64,000 bases of DNA from Pseudomonas sp. (GTDB taxonomy: Bacteria > Pseudomonadota > Gammaproteobacteria > Pseudomonadales > Pseudomonadaceae), in assembly GCF_017744435.1 (NCBI RefSeq), contig NZ_JAGIBG010000024.1, positions 23,152 to 87,151 on the forward strand, given 5' to 3'. Both the position numbers and the translations under genes were made by a program. Shown here piece by piece: positions 23,480-32,731 of this stretch; positions within the stretch are counted from its first letter, which is position 1; every line of letters begins with the position of its first letter. The notes beneath the pieces were generated by a model. It saw nothing but the letters and a program-made list of their open reading frames with translations, did no database searches and was not told the origin of the DNA.

Positions 23480-24798
23480 GCCTGCGGGTACGCCTCAGCC
23501 TGATCCTCGGCACCGCCTTCATCATCATCTGGGCGCTGGCAGCCGCGTGGATGCTGCGCGACCTGCGCCAGCAGATGATGTTTTCCCTCGACCAGCGCCT
23601 GGTGGCCTCGGCGCGCATGGTCGCCGGGCTCGTCGACCAGCTGCCGCAACCGCTGGCGGCCAAGGGCGAAGACGCGCATTTTTCCGCCGACCAGTTGAGC
23701 GTGCCCGACGGCATGGCCTGCCAGGTGAGTTCCCTGCGCGGCGAGATCCTCGCCAGCAACCACAAGCATGACGGTGCCATGGATGACCAGCGCAGCGGCT
23801 TCCGTGACCAGACCATCGACGGCGCGTTGTGGCGCACCTTCACCTACAACCACGGTGACGTGCGCATCACCACCGCCGACCGGCACATGGAGCGCGAGGC
23901 GCTGAACCAGTCCATTCTGCTGGCCGCCTCGGCACCGGTGCTGATGGCCTTGCTCGGCAGCCTCGGGCTGCTATGGATCGGCCTGGGCAAAGGCCTGGAA
24001 CCGCTCAATCGCATGCGCGACGCCCTGCGCCGACGGCGTGCCGACAGTGTCGAACCGTTGCAGGTGGCCGGCTTGCCCAGCGAGCTGCAACCCTTGCTCG
24101 ACACCCAGAACCAGCTGTTCCGTCGCATCGCCCAGACCCTCGAGCGCGAACGGCGCCTGACCGACGATGCCGCCCACGAACTGCGCAGCCCGCTGACGGC
24201 AATCAAGACCCACCTGCAGGTGGCGCGAATGACCGACGGCGCGGTGCGCGAGCAAGCCTTGGAGCATGCCGAGCAAGGCGCCGACCGCATGCACCGGACC
24301 CTGGAACAGCTGCTGATGCTGGCGCGGGTCGAGGGCAGCCTGTCGTTCGAGGACGGTGTGCAGTGCAGTGCCGAGCAGGTCGCCCGCCAGGCGGTGCAGG
24401 ATGCGGGTGGCGGTGACAATCGGCGCATCGTGTTGCACCTGCCGCAGGAGGCTACGCAGATCTACCTGGGCATGCCTGCGCCGCTAGCGGTGGCGGCCTT
24501 GCGCAACCTGCTGGACAACGCCCTGCGCCACGGGGGTGATACCGAGGTGGAGCTGGAAGTGCAGATGGCCGATGGGCAGGTGGGGTTCATGGTGCGCGAC
24601 CATGGGCCGGGTATTGCCGAAGCCGATTTGCAGCACCTGACCGAGCGCTTCTGGCGCAATGGGCAGAGCGGGGGGTGTGGGCTGGGGTTGGCGATCGTTC
24701 AGGCGATCGTGCAGCGCTGTGCCGGCAGCCTCAGGTTCGACAGTCGCCAAGATGGCTTGCGGGTCCTGCTGCAAGTGCCGGCGCGCTCGGCCAGCTGA
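23476..24798 (+). CDS. Sensor histidine kinase (PmrB/QseC-like)
   Basis: A 440-residue membrane kinase. TM1 near residues 8-27 and TM2 near ~140-165 flank a periplasmic sensor of about 110 residues; a HAMP-like linker follows. H-box DDAAHELRSPLTAIKTH with the phospho-accepting His, N-box NLLDNALRHGGD, G1 DHGPGIAE, F-box ERFWRN and G2 GGCGLGLAIV are all intact. It is translationally coupled to the regulator and should phosphorylate it. The periplasmic domain shows no motif that names a ligand. Confidence 0.9.
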   Translation: MSLRVRLSLILGTAFIIIWALAAAWMLRDLRQQMMFSLDQRLVASARMVAGLVDQLPQPLAAKGEDAHFSADQLSVPDGMACQVSSLRGEILASNHKHDGAMDDQRSGFRDQTIDGALWRTFTYNHGDVRITTADRHMEREALNQSILLAASAPVLMALLGSLGLLWIGLGKGLEPLNRMRDALRRRRADSVEPLQVAGLPSELQPLLDTQNQLFRRIAQTLERERRLTDDAAHELRSPLTAIKTHLQVARMTDGAVREQALEHAEQGADRMHRTLEQLLMLARVEGSLSFEDGVQCSAEQVARQAVQDAGGGDNRRIVLHLPQEATQIYLGMPAPLAVAALRNLLDNALRHGGDTEVELEVQMADGQVGFMVRDHGPGIAEADLQHLTERFWRNGQSGGCGLGLAIVQAIVQRCAGSLRFDSRQDGLRVLLQVPARSAS

Positions 24799-24804
24799 TC
24801 TTCA

Positions 24805-24858
24805 TTGCCTGTGCCGGCCCTTTCGCGTCGAACCGCCGCGAAGAGGCCTGCACAGGCA
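24805..24858. repeat. REP-like inverted repeat
   Basis: TGCCTGTGC...GCACAGGCA arms surround a CCGGCCCTTTCGCG...CGCGAAGAGGCC core, a variant P. putida REP unit directly after the kinase gene. It may limit read-through towards pvdH. Confidence 0.65.
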
Positions 24859-24881
24859 AAGCAAAATCCCGCAACAACGGC

Positions 24882-24905
24882 TAAATCCTCCCCGCACTCA
24901 AGCGT
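24882..24905 (+). promoter_or_regulatory. Iron-starvation (PvdS) box upstream of pvdH
   Basis: TAAAT (24882-24886), a 16-base spacer, then CGT (24903-24905) match the iron-starvation sigma consensus TAAAT-N16-CGT exactly. It lies 46 bases before the pvdH ATG, a spacing suitable for a PvdS-class sigma factor promoter active under iron limitation. Confidence 0.75.
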
Positions 24906-24951
24906 TTTTCAAGCGATAACTGCCCATTCGCTTGCTTGCGAGGATTCACCC

Positions 24952-26343
24952 ATGTCCACCGCTACCAGCCTTGCCCAGGTCCCGCCGGCCAGCGCGCCGC
25001 AACCTTTGTACGAATTCAGTGACTCGCCGCTGCTGCAACGCCAGCAGCAACAGGAGTCCAACGCCCGCAGCTACCCCCGGCGTATCCCGCTGGCGCTCAA
25101 GCGCGCCCGTGGCATCCATGTCGAGGATGTCGAAGGCCGCCAGTTCATCGATTGCCTGGCCGGCGCGGGCACCCTGGCCCTGGGCCACAACCACCCGGTG
25201 GTGATCGAGGCTATCCAGCGCGTGCTGGCCGATGAACTGCCGCTGCACACCTTGGACCTGACCACGCCGGTCAAGGACCGTTTCGTCCAGGACCTGTTCA
25301 GCATCCTGCCCGAAGCCTTGCGCCGTGAGGCTAAGGTGCAGTTCTGCGGGCCGACCGGCACCGACGCGGTGGAAGCGGCGCTCAAGCTGGTGCGCGGTGC
25401 CACCGGGCGCAGCACCGTGCTGGCCTTCCAAGGTGCCTACCACGGCATGAGCCAAGGCGCGCTGAGCCTGATGGGCAGCCATGGCCCCAAGCAGCCACTG
25501 GGCGCGCTGCTGAGCAATGGCGTGCAGTTCATGCCGTACCCCTACGACTACCGTTGCCCGTTCGGCCTGGGTGGTGAAGCAGGGGTCAAGGCCAACCTGC
25601 ACTACCTGGAAAACCTGTTGCTGGACCCGGAAAGCGGCGTGCCGCTGCCGGCGGCGGTGATCCTTGAGGTGGTGCAGGGGGAGGGCGGGGTGGTCCCGGC
25701 CGATATCGAGTGGCTCAAGGGTGTGCGGCGTATCACCGAACAGGCCGGTGTGGCGCTGATCGTCGACGAGATCCAGAGCGGCTTCGCCCGGACCGGGCGG
25801 ATGTTCGCCTTCGAGCACGCTGGCATCGTGCCGGATGTGGTCACGCTGTCCAAGGCCATTGGTGGCAGCCTGCCGCTGGCGGTGGTGGTGTACCGCGACT
25901 GGCTGGATACCTGGAAGCCAGGCGCCCATGCCGGCACGTTCCGCGGCAATCAGATGGCCATGGCGGCCGGTTCGGCGGTAATCAACTACCTGGTCGAGCA
26001 CCGCCTGGCCGAACATGCCGAGGCCATGGGCCTGCGTTTGCGTGAGCATCTGCAGCGGCTGCAACGGGACTATCCGCAGTTGGGTGATATCCGTGGTCGT
26101 GGCCTGATGCTGGGGGTGGAGCTGGTCGATCCGCAAGGTCAGCCGGATGCGCTTGGCCACCCACCTGCCAATCGGGTGCTGGCACCGAAGGTTCAGCGCG
26201 AATGCCTCAAACGCGGCTTGATCCTCGAACTGGGCGGGCGCCATGGCGCCGTGGTGCGCTTCCTGCCGCCGCTGATCATCAGTGCGCAACAGATCGATGA
26301 GGTGGCGCAGCGCTTTGCCGAAGCGGTTGCCGCAGCCATTTGA
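24952..26343 (+). CDS. pvdH: Diaminobutyrate--2-oxoglutarate aminotransferase (pyoverdine precursor)
   Basis: A 463-residue class III aminotransferase. It makes L-2,4-diaminobutyrate from aspartate semialdehyde, the precursor of the pyoverdine chromophore ring. Visible motifs: the glycine-rich phosphate site FCGPTGTDAVEAALK, GAYHGMS, the cofactor Asp in LIVDEIQSGFARTGR, and SKAIGGSLP carrying the PLP lysine. ATG 24952 is chosen, since it follows the PvdS box at 24882 and gives the normal family N-terminus; the frame stays open upstream. Control by iron through PvdS is strongly suggested. It supplies the substrate expected for the NRPS module at 1-3732. Confidence 0.9.
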   Translation: MSTATSLAQVPPASAPQPLYEFSDSPLLQRQQQQESNARSYPRRIPLALKRARGIHVEDVEGRQFIDCLAGAGTLALGHNHPVVIEAIQRVLADELPLHTLDLTTPVKDRFVQDLFSILPEALRREAKVQFCGPTGTDAVEAALKLVRGATGRSTVLAFQGAYHGMSQGALSLMGSHGPKQPLGALLSNGVQFMPYPYDYRCPFGLGGEAGVKANLHYLENLLLDPESGVPLPAAVILEVVQGEGGVVPADIEWLKGVRRITEQAGVALIVDEIQSGFARTGRMFAFEHAGIVPDVVTLSKAIGGSLPLAVVVYRDWLDTWKPGAHAGTFRGNQMAMAAGSAVINYLVEHRLAEHAEAMGLRLREHLQRLQRDYPQLGDIRGRGLMLGVELVDPQGQPDALGHPPANRVLAPKVQRECLKRGLILELGGRHGAVVRFLPPLIISAQQIDEVAQRFAEAVAAAI

Positions 26344-26351
26344 GTTCGTGA

Positions 26352-26368
26352 GGGCCGCGTCGCGGCCC
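26352..26368. terminator. GC-rich hairpin between convergent genes
   Basis: GGGCCGC and GCGGCCC with a three-base loop lie between the ends of pvdH and the SIP gene. The T-tract is poor (CCCTCGTTC), so terminator activity is uncertain. Confidence 0.4.
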
Positions 26369-26383
26369 CCTCGTTCAGCCTGA

Positions 26384-27274
26384 TCAGTCGCTGTTTTCAC
26401 CCAGGCGCCAATACCCCATCGTCATCAGGCTGTCGCGCTGCAGCCTACGCTGTTTTGTCAGGTACCGGCGAATCTCCAGCACCGTCGCCGACTCCCCGGC
26501 CACCCAGGCATAGAACGCGCTTTCCAGCGGTAGGCTGGCCAGTTCGCGAACGGCATGCTGCATGGCCTGGCCATGCGCGCAGCGCAGCAGCTCGCGGGGT
26601 AGCCAGTGGACGCGGGTATTGGTGCTGTGGCGCAGGGGCAGGCAATCAGCCTCCTGCGGCACTTCGATGAAGGCTTCCACGGCCAGTTCGGGTTGTTGCT
26701 CTGCCAGCACTTCGAGAATGCCGGCAATGGCGGGCAGGGCCGTTTCGTCGCCGATCAGCAGGACGTGGCGGGTCCCTTGTGGCGGCTTCCACTCATAGCC
26801 GCCAGGGTCGCCGGCATGGGCCAGGTTCGGCGCCACCATCAGCAGCCGGTCGCCCTCCTGGGCATGGGTTGCCCAGGCCGAGGCTGGCCCATTGACGCCG
26901 TGCAGCACAAAGTCCACGTCGACTTCCAGGGCATCCGCGCGCAAGGCACGGATGGTGTAGGTGCGCATGGGCGGGCGCTGTTCGGGCGGTAGCGCGCTGT
27001 GCGCAGTCTTCCAGTGGACGTCGTGGGGCAGGGTTGGCAATGAGCCGTCAGGGGCAGGGAACAGCAGCTTGACGCGCTGGTCGGGTGCCAGGGTGTGCAT
27101 GAGCTCGACATCCGGGCCGGTGAACACCAGGCGCGCGAACGATGGGCTGAGGCTGATGCGCCGGGCGAGTACCAGGTCGAACGCGCGGTACGGGCGAGCA
27201 CCTGGCGATTGGCCCTGGATCAGGCGACGCAGGCCTTGTTGGCAGGCCTGGAGCATGCTGGCGGAGCGGGTCAT
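26384..27274 (-). CDS. Siderophore-interacting FAD-binding protein (ferric-siderophore reductase, ViuB-like)
   Basis: A 296-residue SIP-type flavin reductase. The FAD-binding barrel has RTYTIRAL (R-x-Y-T), the central HGVNGPASAWA segment is typical of ViuB/YqjH, and the NAD(P)-binding half has LLIGDETALPAI and AWVAGES. It reduces ferric siderophore in the cytoplasm or at the inner membrane to release iron. ATG 27274 is preferred because AGAGGA sits upstream; a TTG six codons earlier is possible. It converges with pvdH and is followed on the same strand by the exporter genes. The siderophore it acts on is not determined by sequence. Confidence 0.88.
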   Translation of the reverse strand: MTRSASMLQACQQGLRRLIQGQSPGARPYRAFDLVLARRISLSPSFARLVFTGPDVELMHTLAPDQRVKLLFPAPDGSLPTLPHDVHWKTAHSALPPEQRPPMRTYTIRALRADALEVDVDFVLHGVNGPASAWATHAQEGDRLLMVAPNLAHAGDPGGYEWKPPQGTRHVLLIGDETALPAIAGILEVLAEQQPELAVEAFIEVPQEADCLPLRHSTNTRVHWLPRELLRCAHGQAMQHAVRELASLPLESAFYAWVAGESATVLEIRRYLTKQRRLQRDSLMTMGYWRLGENSD

Positions 27275-27329
27275 GGGGAAATCCTCTTGCAAGCGGCTTT
27301 CCCTATGAACGAGTTGCGGGTACGGCGAA

Positions 27330-28745
27330 TTAACCGTTGTCCGCGTTCGCTACCTGCCAGCCACCCCCCAGCGCCTTGTATAGCGCCACGCTGCCCTGCA
27401 GCCGAGCCAGACGCAACTGCGCCTGCTGGTCCTGGGCGAGATAGAGCGTGCGCTGGGTTTCCAGCACACTCAGCAGGGTCTCGGCCCCGGCCGCGTAGCG
27501 TCGTTGGGCCAGGTCGAAGGCCAGGCGCGCCTGTTCGACTTCCTGGTCCTGCCACTGGCGCTGCTGCTCGACGCCGTGGATGGCATTGAGGGCCTTCTCG
27601 ACATCGGCAAAGCCGGCCAGGATGCTGCTGCGGTAGCTTTCCAGCAGCTCGTCCTGCTCGGCTTGGGCCAGCTGTTGCGCCGCTCGCAGCCGGCCATTGT
27701 TGAAGATCGGCGCGACCAGGCCGGCGGTCAGGGTGTAATAAGAGCTGTCGAAGACCTCGGGCAGGGTGCTTGCGCCGGTGCCGAGGTTGGCGCCCAGGCT
27801 CACTTTTGGCAGCAGGGCGGCCCTGGCCACCTGCACATTGGCGTGGGCGGCGGCCAGGCGCGCTTCGGCGGCGGCGATGTCCGGGCGGCGGGCGAGCAGC
27901 TCGCTGGGTACGCCGCTGCCAATGCGCGGCCAGTTCACGGCTGCCAGCGCTTCACCCGTGGAGGGCAGCGCCTGGACCGGGTCGCCCAGCAGTGTGGCCA
28001 GGGTAACGCGGTTATCTTGCCGTTGCTGTTCGAGCAGCGGTACTTGCCGCGCCTGGGCGGCCACCAGGCTGCGCTGCTGGGCCAGTTCCAGGCGTGTCGC
28101 GGAGCCGGCGCGCTGACGTGTCTCGACCAGCGCCAGGACATCACGGGCGTTACGCAGGTTGAGGCGGGCAATGCGCAGTTGCTCTTCCAGGGCCAGGCCC
28201 TGCAGGTAGCTGCTGGCCACGCTGCTGACCAGCGTCAGCTCGACCGTCTGGCGATCGAAGCGGCTGGCGTCGAGGCTGTGCAGGGCGCTTGAGCGGGCAG
28301 CGCGCAGGCCACCCCAGAAGTCGATCTCGTAGCTGGCGACCAGCTGCATGCCGAACGACGTGCTGGTCCGTTCGTATTTGCTGACATCGAGCTGGTCATA
28401 GCCCTCGCCATGCAACAGGCGCTGGCGGCTGCCGTCGAGCGCGAAGCTGAGCTCCGGCAATAGCGGCGCTCCGGCGATCACCGCCTTGGCCTGGGCCTGG
28501 CGCACGCGCGCCGTGGCGGCGGCAAGGTCGTGGGCATTGGACCGGGCGCGTTCGACCAGGCGGTCCAGTTCGGCGCTGTCGAAGGCCTGCCACCACTGCG
28601 CCGACGGCAAGCTGGCAGAGGGCTGGAGGGTTTCGCCTTGCCAGGCGGTGGGTGCAGCGATGCCGCTGGATGGCGCGGGCGGCAGGCTGCAGGCGGCGAG
28701 GCCCAGGCACAGGGACAACAGGCTGATGCGGCTTGGCAGGGTCAT
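27330..28745 (-). CDS. opmQ: OpmQ-like outer-membrane efflux lipoprotein
   Basis: A 471-residue TolC-family (NodT/OprM type) channel. A lipoprotein signal ends at LAAC (~residue 19). Two repeated outer-membrane-efflux domains with long helical stretches follow (for example RIARLNLRNARDVLALVETR, then QQLAQAEQDELLESYRS). It forms the outer-membrane exit of a tripartite pump with the MacB-type transporter and membrane-fusion protein encoded just upstream. In Pseudomonas this set, PvdRT-OpmQ, secretes and recycles pyoverdine; neighbours and PvdS box support that identity. Confidence 0.88.
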   Translation of the reverse strand: MTLPSRISLLSLCLGLAACSLPPAPSSGIAAPTAWQGETLQPSASLPSAQWWQAFDSAELDRLVERARSNAHDLAAATARVRQAQAKAVIAGAPLLPELSFALDGSRQRLLHGEGYDQLDVSKYERTSTSFGMQLVASYEIDFWGGLRAARSSALHSLDASRFDRQTVELTLVSSVASSYLQGLALEEQLRIARLNLRNARDVLALVETRQRAGSATRLELAQQRSLVAAQARQVPLLEQQRQDNRVTLATLLGDPVQALPSTGEALAAVNWPRIGSGVPSELLARRPDIAAAEARLAAAHANVQVARAALLPKVSLGANLGTGASTLPEVFDSSYYTLTAGLVAPIFNNGRLRAAQQLAQAEQDELLESYRSSILAGFADVEKALNAIHGVEQQRQWQDQEVEQARLAFDLAQRRYAAGAETLLSVLETQRTLYLAQDQQAQLRLARLQGSVALYKALGGGWQVANADNG

Positions 28746-28748
28746 GGG

Positions 28749-30713
28749 CTATTCGCTGGTGAGGGCTTTGACCGGGTCGAGTCGGGCGGCTTTGCGGGCT
28801 GGCATGAAGCCGAACACGATGCCGGTGAGAACGGCACAGGAGAACGCACCGAGCATGGCGGGCAGGGTGAAGGCCACGGCAACCTTGCCGAGCATCAATG
28901 CGCCGCCGATCAGCAGGGCCAGGCCAATGCCGGCCATGCCGCCGACCATCGACAGCATCACTGCCTCGCTGAGGAACTGGCGCAGGATGTCGTGCTGGCG
29001 CGCGCCGGTGGCCATGCGGATGCCGATTTCGCGGGTGCGCTCGCGCACGGTCATGAGCATGATGTTCATCACCCCGATGCCACCGACCAGCAGCGAGATC
29101 GCGGCAATCGCCCCGAGCATCAGCGACAGGCTGTTCTGGGTGCGTGCCTCGGCCTGGATCAGCGCGGCCGAGTTGGTCAGTTCGAAGTCGTGACGGCCCT
29201 GGTGGCGCTGGCGCAGCAGGCGGTCGACGGCGGCTTCGGTTTCATCGACCCGTGCCGCGTCGACGGCAGCGACGGTGATGTAATCGGGGTCGCGCTGGCC
29301 GAACAGGCGGATCGCCGCCGCCGAGTAGGGCACCACGATGCGCCCGTCGGCATCCTGGTCGCCGGAACTCGCGCCCTTTCCGACGAGAATGCCAATGACC
29401 TGGAAGGGTACATTACCGATCAGCAGGTACTGGCCAAGCGGGTCGCGGTCAGGCGCGAGCATCTTTTCCCGGACTTTCTGACCGATCACGGCCACCGCCG
29501 CGCCACTGGCTTCGTCGGCGTCGGTGAAGAACGCCCCTTCGACCGCCGGCCAGTTGAAGATCAGCGGGAACTGGTTGTTGTTGCCGCCCACGTAGAAGCG
29601 CTGGCTGTGGTTGCCATGGCGCACCATCACCTTCTCGCCCAGCACCGGCATGATCTGCCGGACCTGCGGCAGCTGGCCGATGGCGGCGACGTCGTCGAGG
29701 GTAATGGTGCCGGCGGGCTCGCCCAGTGTGGCGGGCTTGCCGTTGAGGTAAAGGATGTTCGAGCCGAAGGCGGCCATCTGCGCCATCACCTGGCGCTTGC
29801 TGCCTTCGCCGACGGCCAGCATGACCACCACCGAGGCGACCCCGATGACGATGCCGAGCAGGGTCAGGGCGGTGCGAAAGCGGTTCACCCACATGACCCG
29901 CCAGGCGGCTTGCAGGGCTTCGACCAGCTCACCCTTCCAGGCCCCACGCAGGGTCGCGCCACGGTCCAGGCGCTGGCGCAGGTCGTCGGCTTGCAAGGCT
30001 TGGCGCGGAGCGCTGGGCACCTGGTCGGTCGCGGTGTCGCTGATCATCTGGCCGTCGCGGATCTCGATCACCCGCTTTGCCCGCGCCGCCACCTTGTGGT
30101 CGTGGGTGATCAGGATGATCACATGGCCCTGGCTTGCCAGTTCGTCGAGCAGCGCCATGACTTCGGTACCGCTGTGGCTGTCGAGCGCACCCGTGGGTTC
30201 ATCGGCGAGGATGATATGACCGCCGTTCATCAGCGCCCGGGCGATCGACACCCGTTGCTGCTGACCACCCGAGAGCTGGTGCGGGCGGTTGGCGCTGCGG
30301 CTGGCCAGACCCAGGCGGGCGAGCAGGGCGGCGGCGCGGGCATGCCGCTCACAGGCAGGCGTGCCGGCATAGATGGCCGGCATCTCGACGTTTTCCTGGG
30401 CCGAGCCCGAAGGGATCAGGTGGTAGCCCTGGAACACGAAGCCGAACGCCTCGCGGCGCAGCCAGGCCAGTTCATCGCTGCCCAGCTCGGCCACGTGCTT
30501 GCCGGCGAAGCGGTAGCTGCCCGACGTCGGGCGGTCGAGGCAGCCGAGTATGTTCATCAAGGTCGACTTGCCCGAGCCGGATGCACCGACGATGGCGACG
30601 AACTCGCCGGGGTGGATGCTCAGGCTGATGCCGCGCAGCACATCGACCTTGGGGCTGTCCTGGCCACCGTAGGATTTGCGGATATCGACCAGTTCGATCA
30701 GCGGCGCGCTCAT
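28749..30713 (-). CDS. pvdT: PvdT-like MacB-type ABC transporter (ATPase-permease fusion)
   Basis: A 654-residue MacB-type protein. The N-terminal ATPase (1-~225) has Walker A GASGSGKST, signature LSGGQQQR, Walker B ILADEPTGALD and H-loop ITHDH. Then come a transmembrane helix (~285), a large periplasmic domain, and three C-terminal helices that form the MacB/FtsX-like permease. It starts one base before the pvdR stop region and three bases separate it from opmQ, so the genes are translated together. It works as a mechanotransmission pump that drives pyoverdine from the periplasm through OpmQ. Confidence 0.9.
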   Translation of the reverse strand: MSAPLIELVDIRKSYGGQDSPKVDVLRGISLSIHPGEFVAIVGASGSGKSTLMNILGCLDRPTSGSYRFAGKHVAELGSDELAWLRREAFGFVFQGYHLIPSGSAQENVEMPAIYAGTPACERHARAAALLARLGLASRSANRPHQLSGGQQQRVSIARALMNGGHIILADEPTGALDSHSGTEVMALLDELASQGHVIILITHDHKVAARAKRVIEIRDGQMISDTATDQVPSAPRQALQADDLRQRLDRGATLRGAWKGELVEALQAAWRVMWVNRFRTALTLLGIVIGVASVVVMLAVGEGSKRQVMAQMAAFGSNILYLNGKPATLGEPAGTITLDDVAAIGQLPQVRQIMPVLGEKVMVRHGNHSQRFYVGGNNNQFPLIFNWPAVEGAFFTDADEASGAAVAVIGQKVREKMLAPDRDPLGQYLLIGNVPFQVIGILVGKGASSGDQDADGRIVVPYSAAAIRLFGQRDPDYITVAAVDAARVDETEAAVDRLLRQRHQGRHDFELTNSAALIQAEARTQNSLSLMLGAIAAISLLVGGIGVMNIMLMTVRERTREIGIRMATGARQHDILRQFLSEAVMLSMVGGMAGIGLALLIGGALMLGKVAVAFTLPAMLGAFSCAVLTGIVFGFMPARKAARLDPVKALTSE

Positions 30714-31880
30714 TCAGCCTCCGCTGGCGCTGGGGGCGCCCATCAGCAGTTGCTCGCCCTCGCTGAGCCCGTCCAGCACCTGAACGCGCAGGCGGTCGCT
30801 GAGGCCGGTGCGTACCTGGCGCTGCACCACCTTGCCGTGCGGGTCGAGCACCCGTGCCATGAACAGGCCGCCGTTTTCGTCCAGCGCGGCCAGTGGCACG
30901 GTCAGGACCTGGCTGGCTTGACCGGCGACGAAAAACACCTGGGTGGTCATGTCGGCCATCAGGGCACCATCCGGGTTGTCGACATCCAGCAGCACGGTGT
31001 ACTGCACCACCTGGTTGCTGGTGCTGCCGGCGCTGGCTGGGCTGCCACCACCCTGGCTGGCTTGTTCAAGCGGCTTGGGCGGGATCGGCAGAATCTGCCG
31101 CACCGTGCTGCTCCAGCGGCGCTTGCCACCGGACAGCGTAGTGAAATAGGCGGTCATCCCCGGCTTGACCTTGCCGATGTCGGCTTCGGACACCTGGGCC
31201 CACACGGTCATCGGTGACAGCTTGGCGATGCGCAGGATCAGCGGGGTGCGTTGCTGGGCGTTGAGGGTCTGGCCTTCACGGGCGTCGACGGCTACCACCG
31301 TGCCATCCATCGGCGCATAGATGCGCGTGTAGCCCAGTTCCGCCTCGTCGCTGCGCAGGCTGGCCTGGGCCTGGCGGATCTGCGCCTGGAACATGTCGAT
31401 GCGCGCCTGGGTGACCTTGAGCTGGGCAGCTGCGGCCTGTACGTCTTCATCACGGGTGGCGCCCGCAGCGGCAAGCTCGCGCTGGCGCTTGAGCTGCTGG
31501 CTGGCCAGCTCGAACTGCGCACGCTGTTCGGCGAGCTGGGCCTTGAGGTTGTCGATCGAAAAGCGCCCGGCATCCAACCGTGCCTGTTGGGTAGAGGGGT
31601 CGATCTCGACCAGCAATTGGCCCTTGCGCACCGGGTCGCCCGCTTCCACGTGCAACGTGCGGATCTGCCCCGAGGCCTGGGCGCCCACATCCACGTAACG
31701 CCGGGGCTGCAAGGTGCCCAGGGCGGTCACGCTGCTTTCGATGTCTGCCCGCGTGACCGTGACGGTACCGAGCGGTTGCGCGCCGAAGGGCAGGGTTTGC
31801 CAGGCCAGCAGGCAACCCAGGCTCAGCAGGCCCGCGCCAGCGAGGATGAACTGGCGGCGGGGGGAGGTTAAACGGCTCAT
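30714..31880 (-). CDS. pvdR: PvdR-like membrane-fusion protein (MacA-type adaptor)
   Basis: A 388-residue HlyD/MacA-family adaptor. An N-terminal membrane anchor (~11-31) is followed by a biotinyl-lipoyl-like domain split by a coiled-coil hairpin (AQLAEQRAQFELASQQLKR region), then beta-barrel and membrane-proximal domains (PMTVWAQVSEADIGKVKPGM). It links PvdT to OpmQ. First gene of the pvdR-pvdT-opmQ operon, preceded 67 bases upstream by a PvdS-type box at 31947-31970. Confidence 0.9.
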   Translation of the reverse strand: MSRLTSPRRQFILAGAGLLSLGCLLAWQTLPFGAQPLGTVTVTRADIESSVTALGTLQPRRYVDVGAQASGQIRTLHVEAGDPVRKGQLLVEIDPSTQQARLDAGRFSIDNLKAQLAEQRAQFELASQQLKRQRELAAAGATRDEDVQAAAAQLKVTQARIDMFQAQIRQAQASLRSDEAELGYTRIYAPMDGTVVAVDAREGQTLNAQQRTPLILRIAKLSPMTVWAQVSEADIGKVKPGMTAYFTTLSGGKRRWSSTVRQILPIPPKPLEQASQGGGSPASAGSTSNQVVQYTVLLDVDNPDGALMADMTTQVFFVAGQASQVLTVPLAALDENGGLFMARVLDPHGKVVQRQVRTGLSDRLRVQVLDGLSEGEQLLMGAPSASGG

Positions 31881-31946
31881 GCGGACTTCCAGCCTGGAGA
31901 GTGGTCACGCGCTGCCAATCGAGGTGCGCACCGAAGTCCCAGATAA

Positions 31947-31970
31947 ACGAAGGCTGGCCAGGCAGATTTA
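31947..31970 (-). promoter_or_regulatory. Iron-starvation (PvdS) box upstream of pvdR
   Basis: On the minus strand TAAAT (31970-31966), 16 bases, then CGT (31949-31947) match TAAAT-N16-CGT exactly. It precedes the pvdR start by 66 bases and should place the exporter under the same iron-responsive sigma factor as pvdH. Confidence 0.75.
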
Positions 31971-32084
31971 GCCTGAACGAGAGGGCAGAGGGCGAGTTGC
32001 TGAGAATAGTTATAATTTGTACTATCACAGCCCGGTATCATTCAGTCCCGCACGTGGGTTGCAAGGACGATTTCAGGTGCTGTT

Positions 32085-32561
32085 GTGGAACATTACTATC
32101 GCGAACTGGTGAGCTTCCTTTGTACCCGCCTGGGCAATCGCCAGGCTGCGGAGGACGTTGCCCACGATGCCTATCTGCGGGTGCTGGAGCGGACCGAAAG
32201 CGGGCAGATCGAACATCCGCGAGCGTTCCTCTACCGTACGGCACTCAATCTGGTGATCGACCGGCACCGGCGCCACCAGGTACGGCAGGCCGAATCCCTG
32301 GATGCACTGGATGCCGATGGGCGTTTGCTCAGTGCAGAATTGCAGCACGACGTGCAGCTTGACCAGCGCCTGGCCTTGATGCAAAAGGCCCTGGATGAGT
32401 TGAGCAAGGTGTGCCGGGACTGCTTCCTGTTGCGCAAGCTCGATGGCCTTTCACACCAGCAGATTGCAGAGCGTCTGGGTATCTCCCGCAGCCTTGTGGA
32501 AAAGCACATCGTCAACGCCATGAAGCACTGCCGTGTGCGCATGCGGCAGTGGGAGTCCTGA
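32085..32561 (+). CDS. ECF sigma factor (FecI-type)
   Basis: A 158-residue extracytoplasmic-function sigma factor. Region 2 is AEDVAHDAYLRVLER...HPRAFLYRTALNLVIDRHRR and region 4 is LDGLSHQQIAERLGISRSLVEKHI, typical of iron-regulated FecI-like factors. Start is GTG 32085. No FecR-like anti-sigma gene or TonB receptor gene adjoins it, unlike most family members. An imperfect Fur-like AT-rich element is seen near 32002-32020 (GAGAATAGTTATAATTTGT), suggesting iron repression, but the match is only partial. It is divergent from pvdR. Its target genes are not evident in the window. Confidence 0.88.
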   Translation: MEHYYRELVSFLCTRLGNRQAAEDVAHDAYLRVLERTESGQIEHPRAFLYRTALNLVIDRHRRHQVRQAESLDALDADGRLLSAELQHDVQLDQRLALMQKALDELSKVCRDCFLLRKLDGLSHQQIAERLGISRSLVEKHIVNAMKHCRVRMRQWES

Positions 32562-32731
32562 ATGCGGGGTGAAGGGCAGGTGAAAATTCTGTGTGATGGC
32601 CACTTGATTTCTCCCGCTTTCCCGACAACTATCTAAATTGACCCCTCCAGGTACAGCCCTGGTGGTTGCCTGTATCTGGCGCAGTTTGGTCAGGGAGCTG
32701 TCCCTTTTCACCTGACGGCCCAGGTCCGACA

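Noticed and set aside
32002..32020. Fur box upstream of the ECF sigma gene
   Set aside because: Match to GATAATGATAATCATTATC is only about half the positions; recorded in the gene entry but not called as a site.
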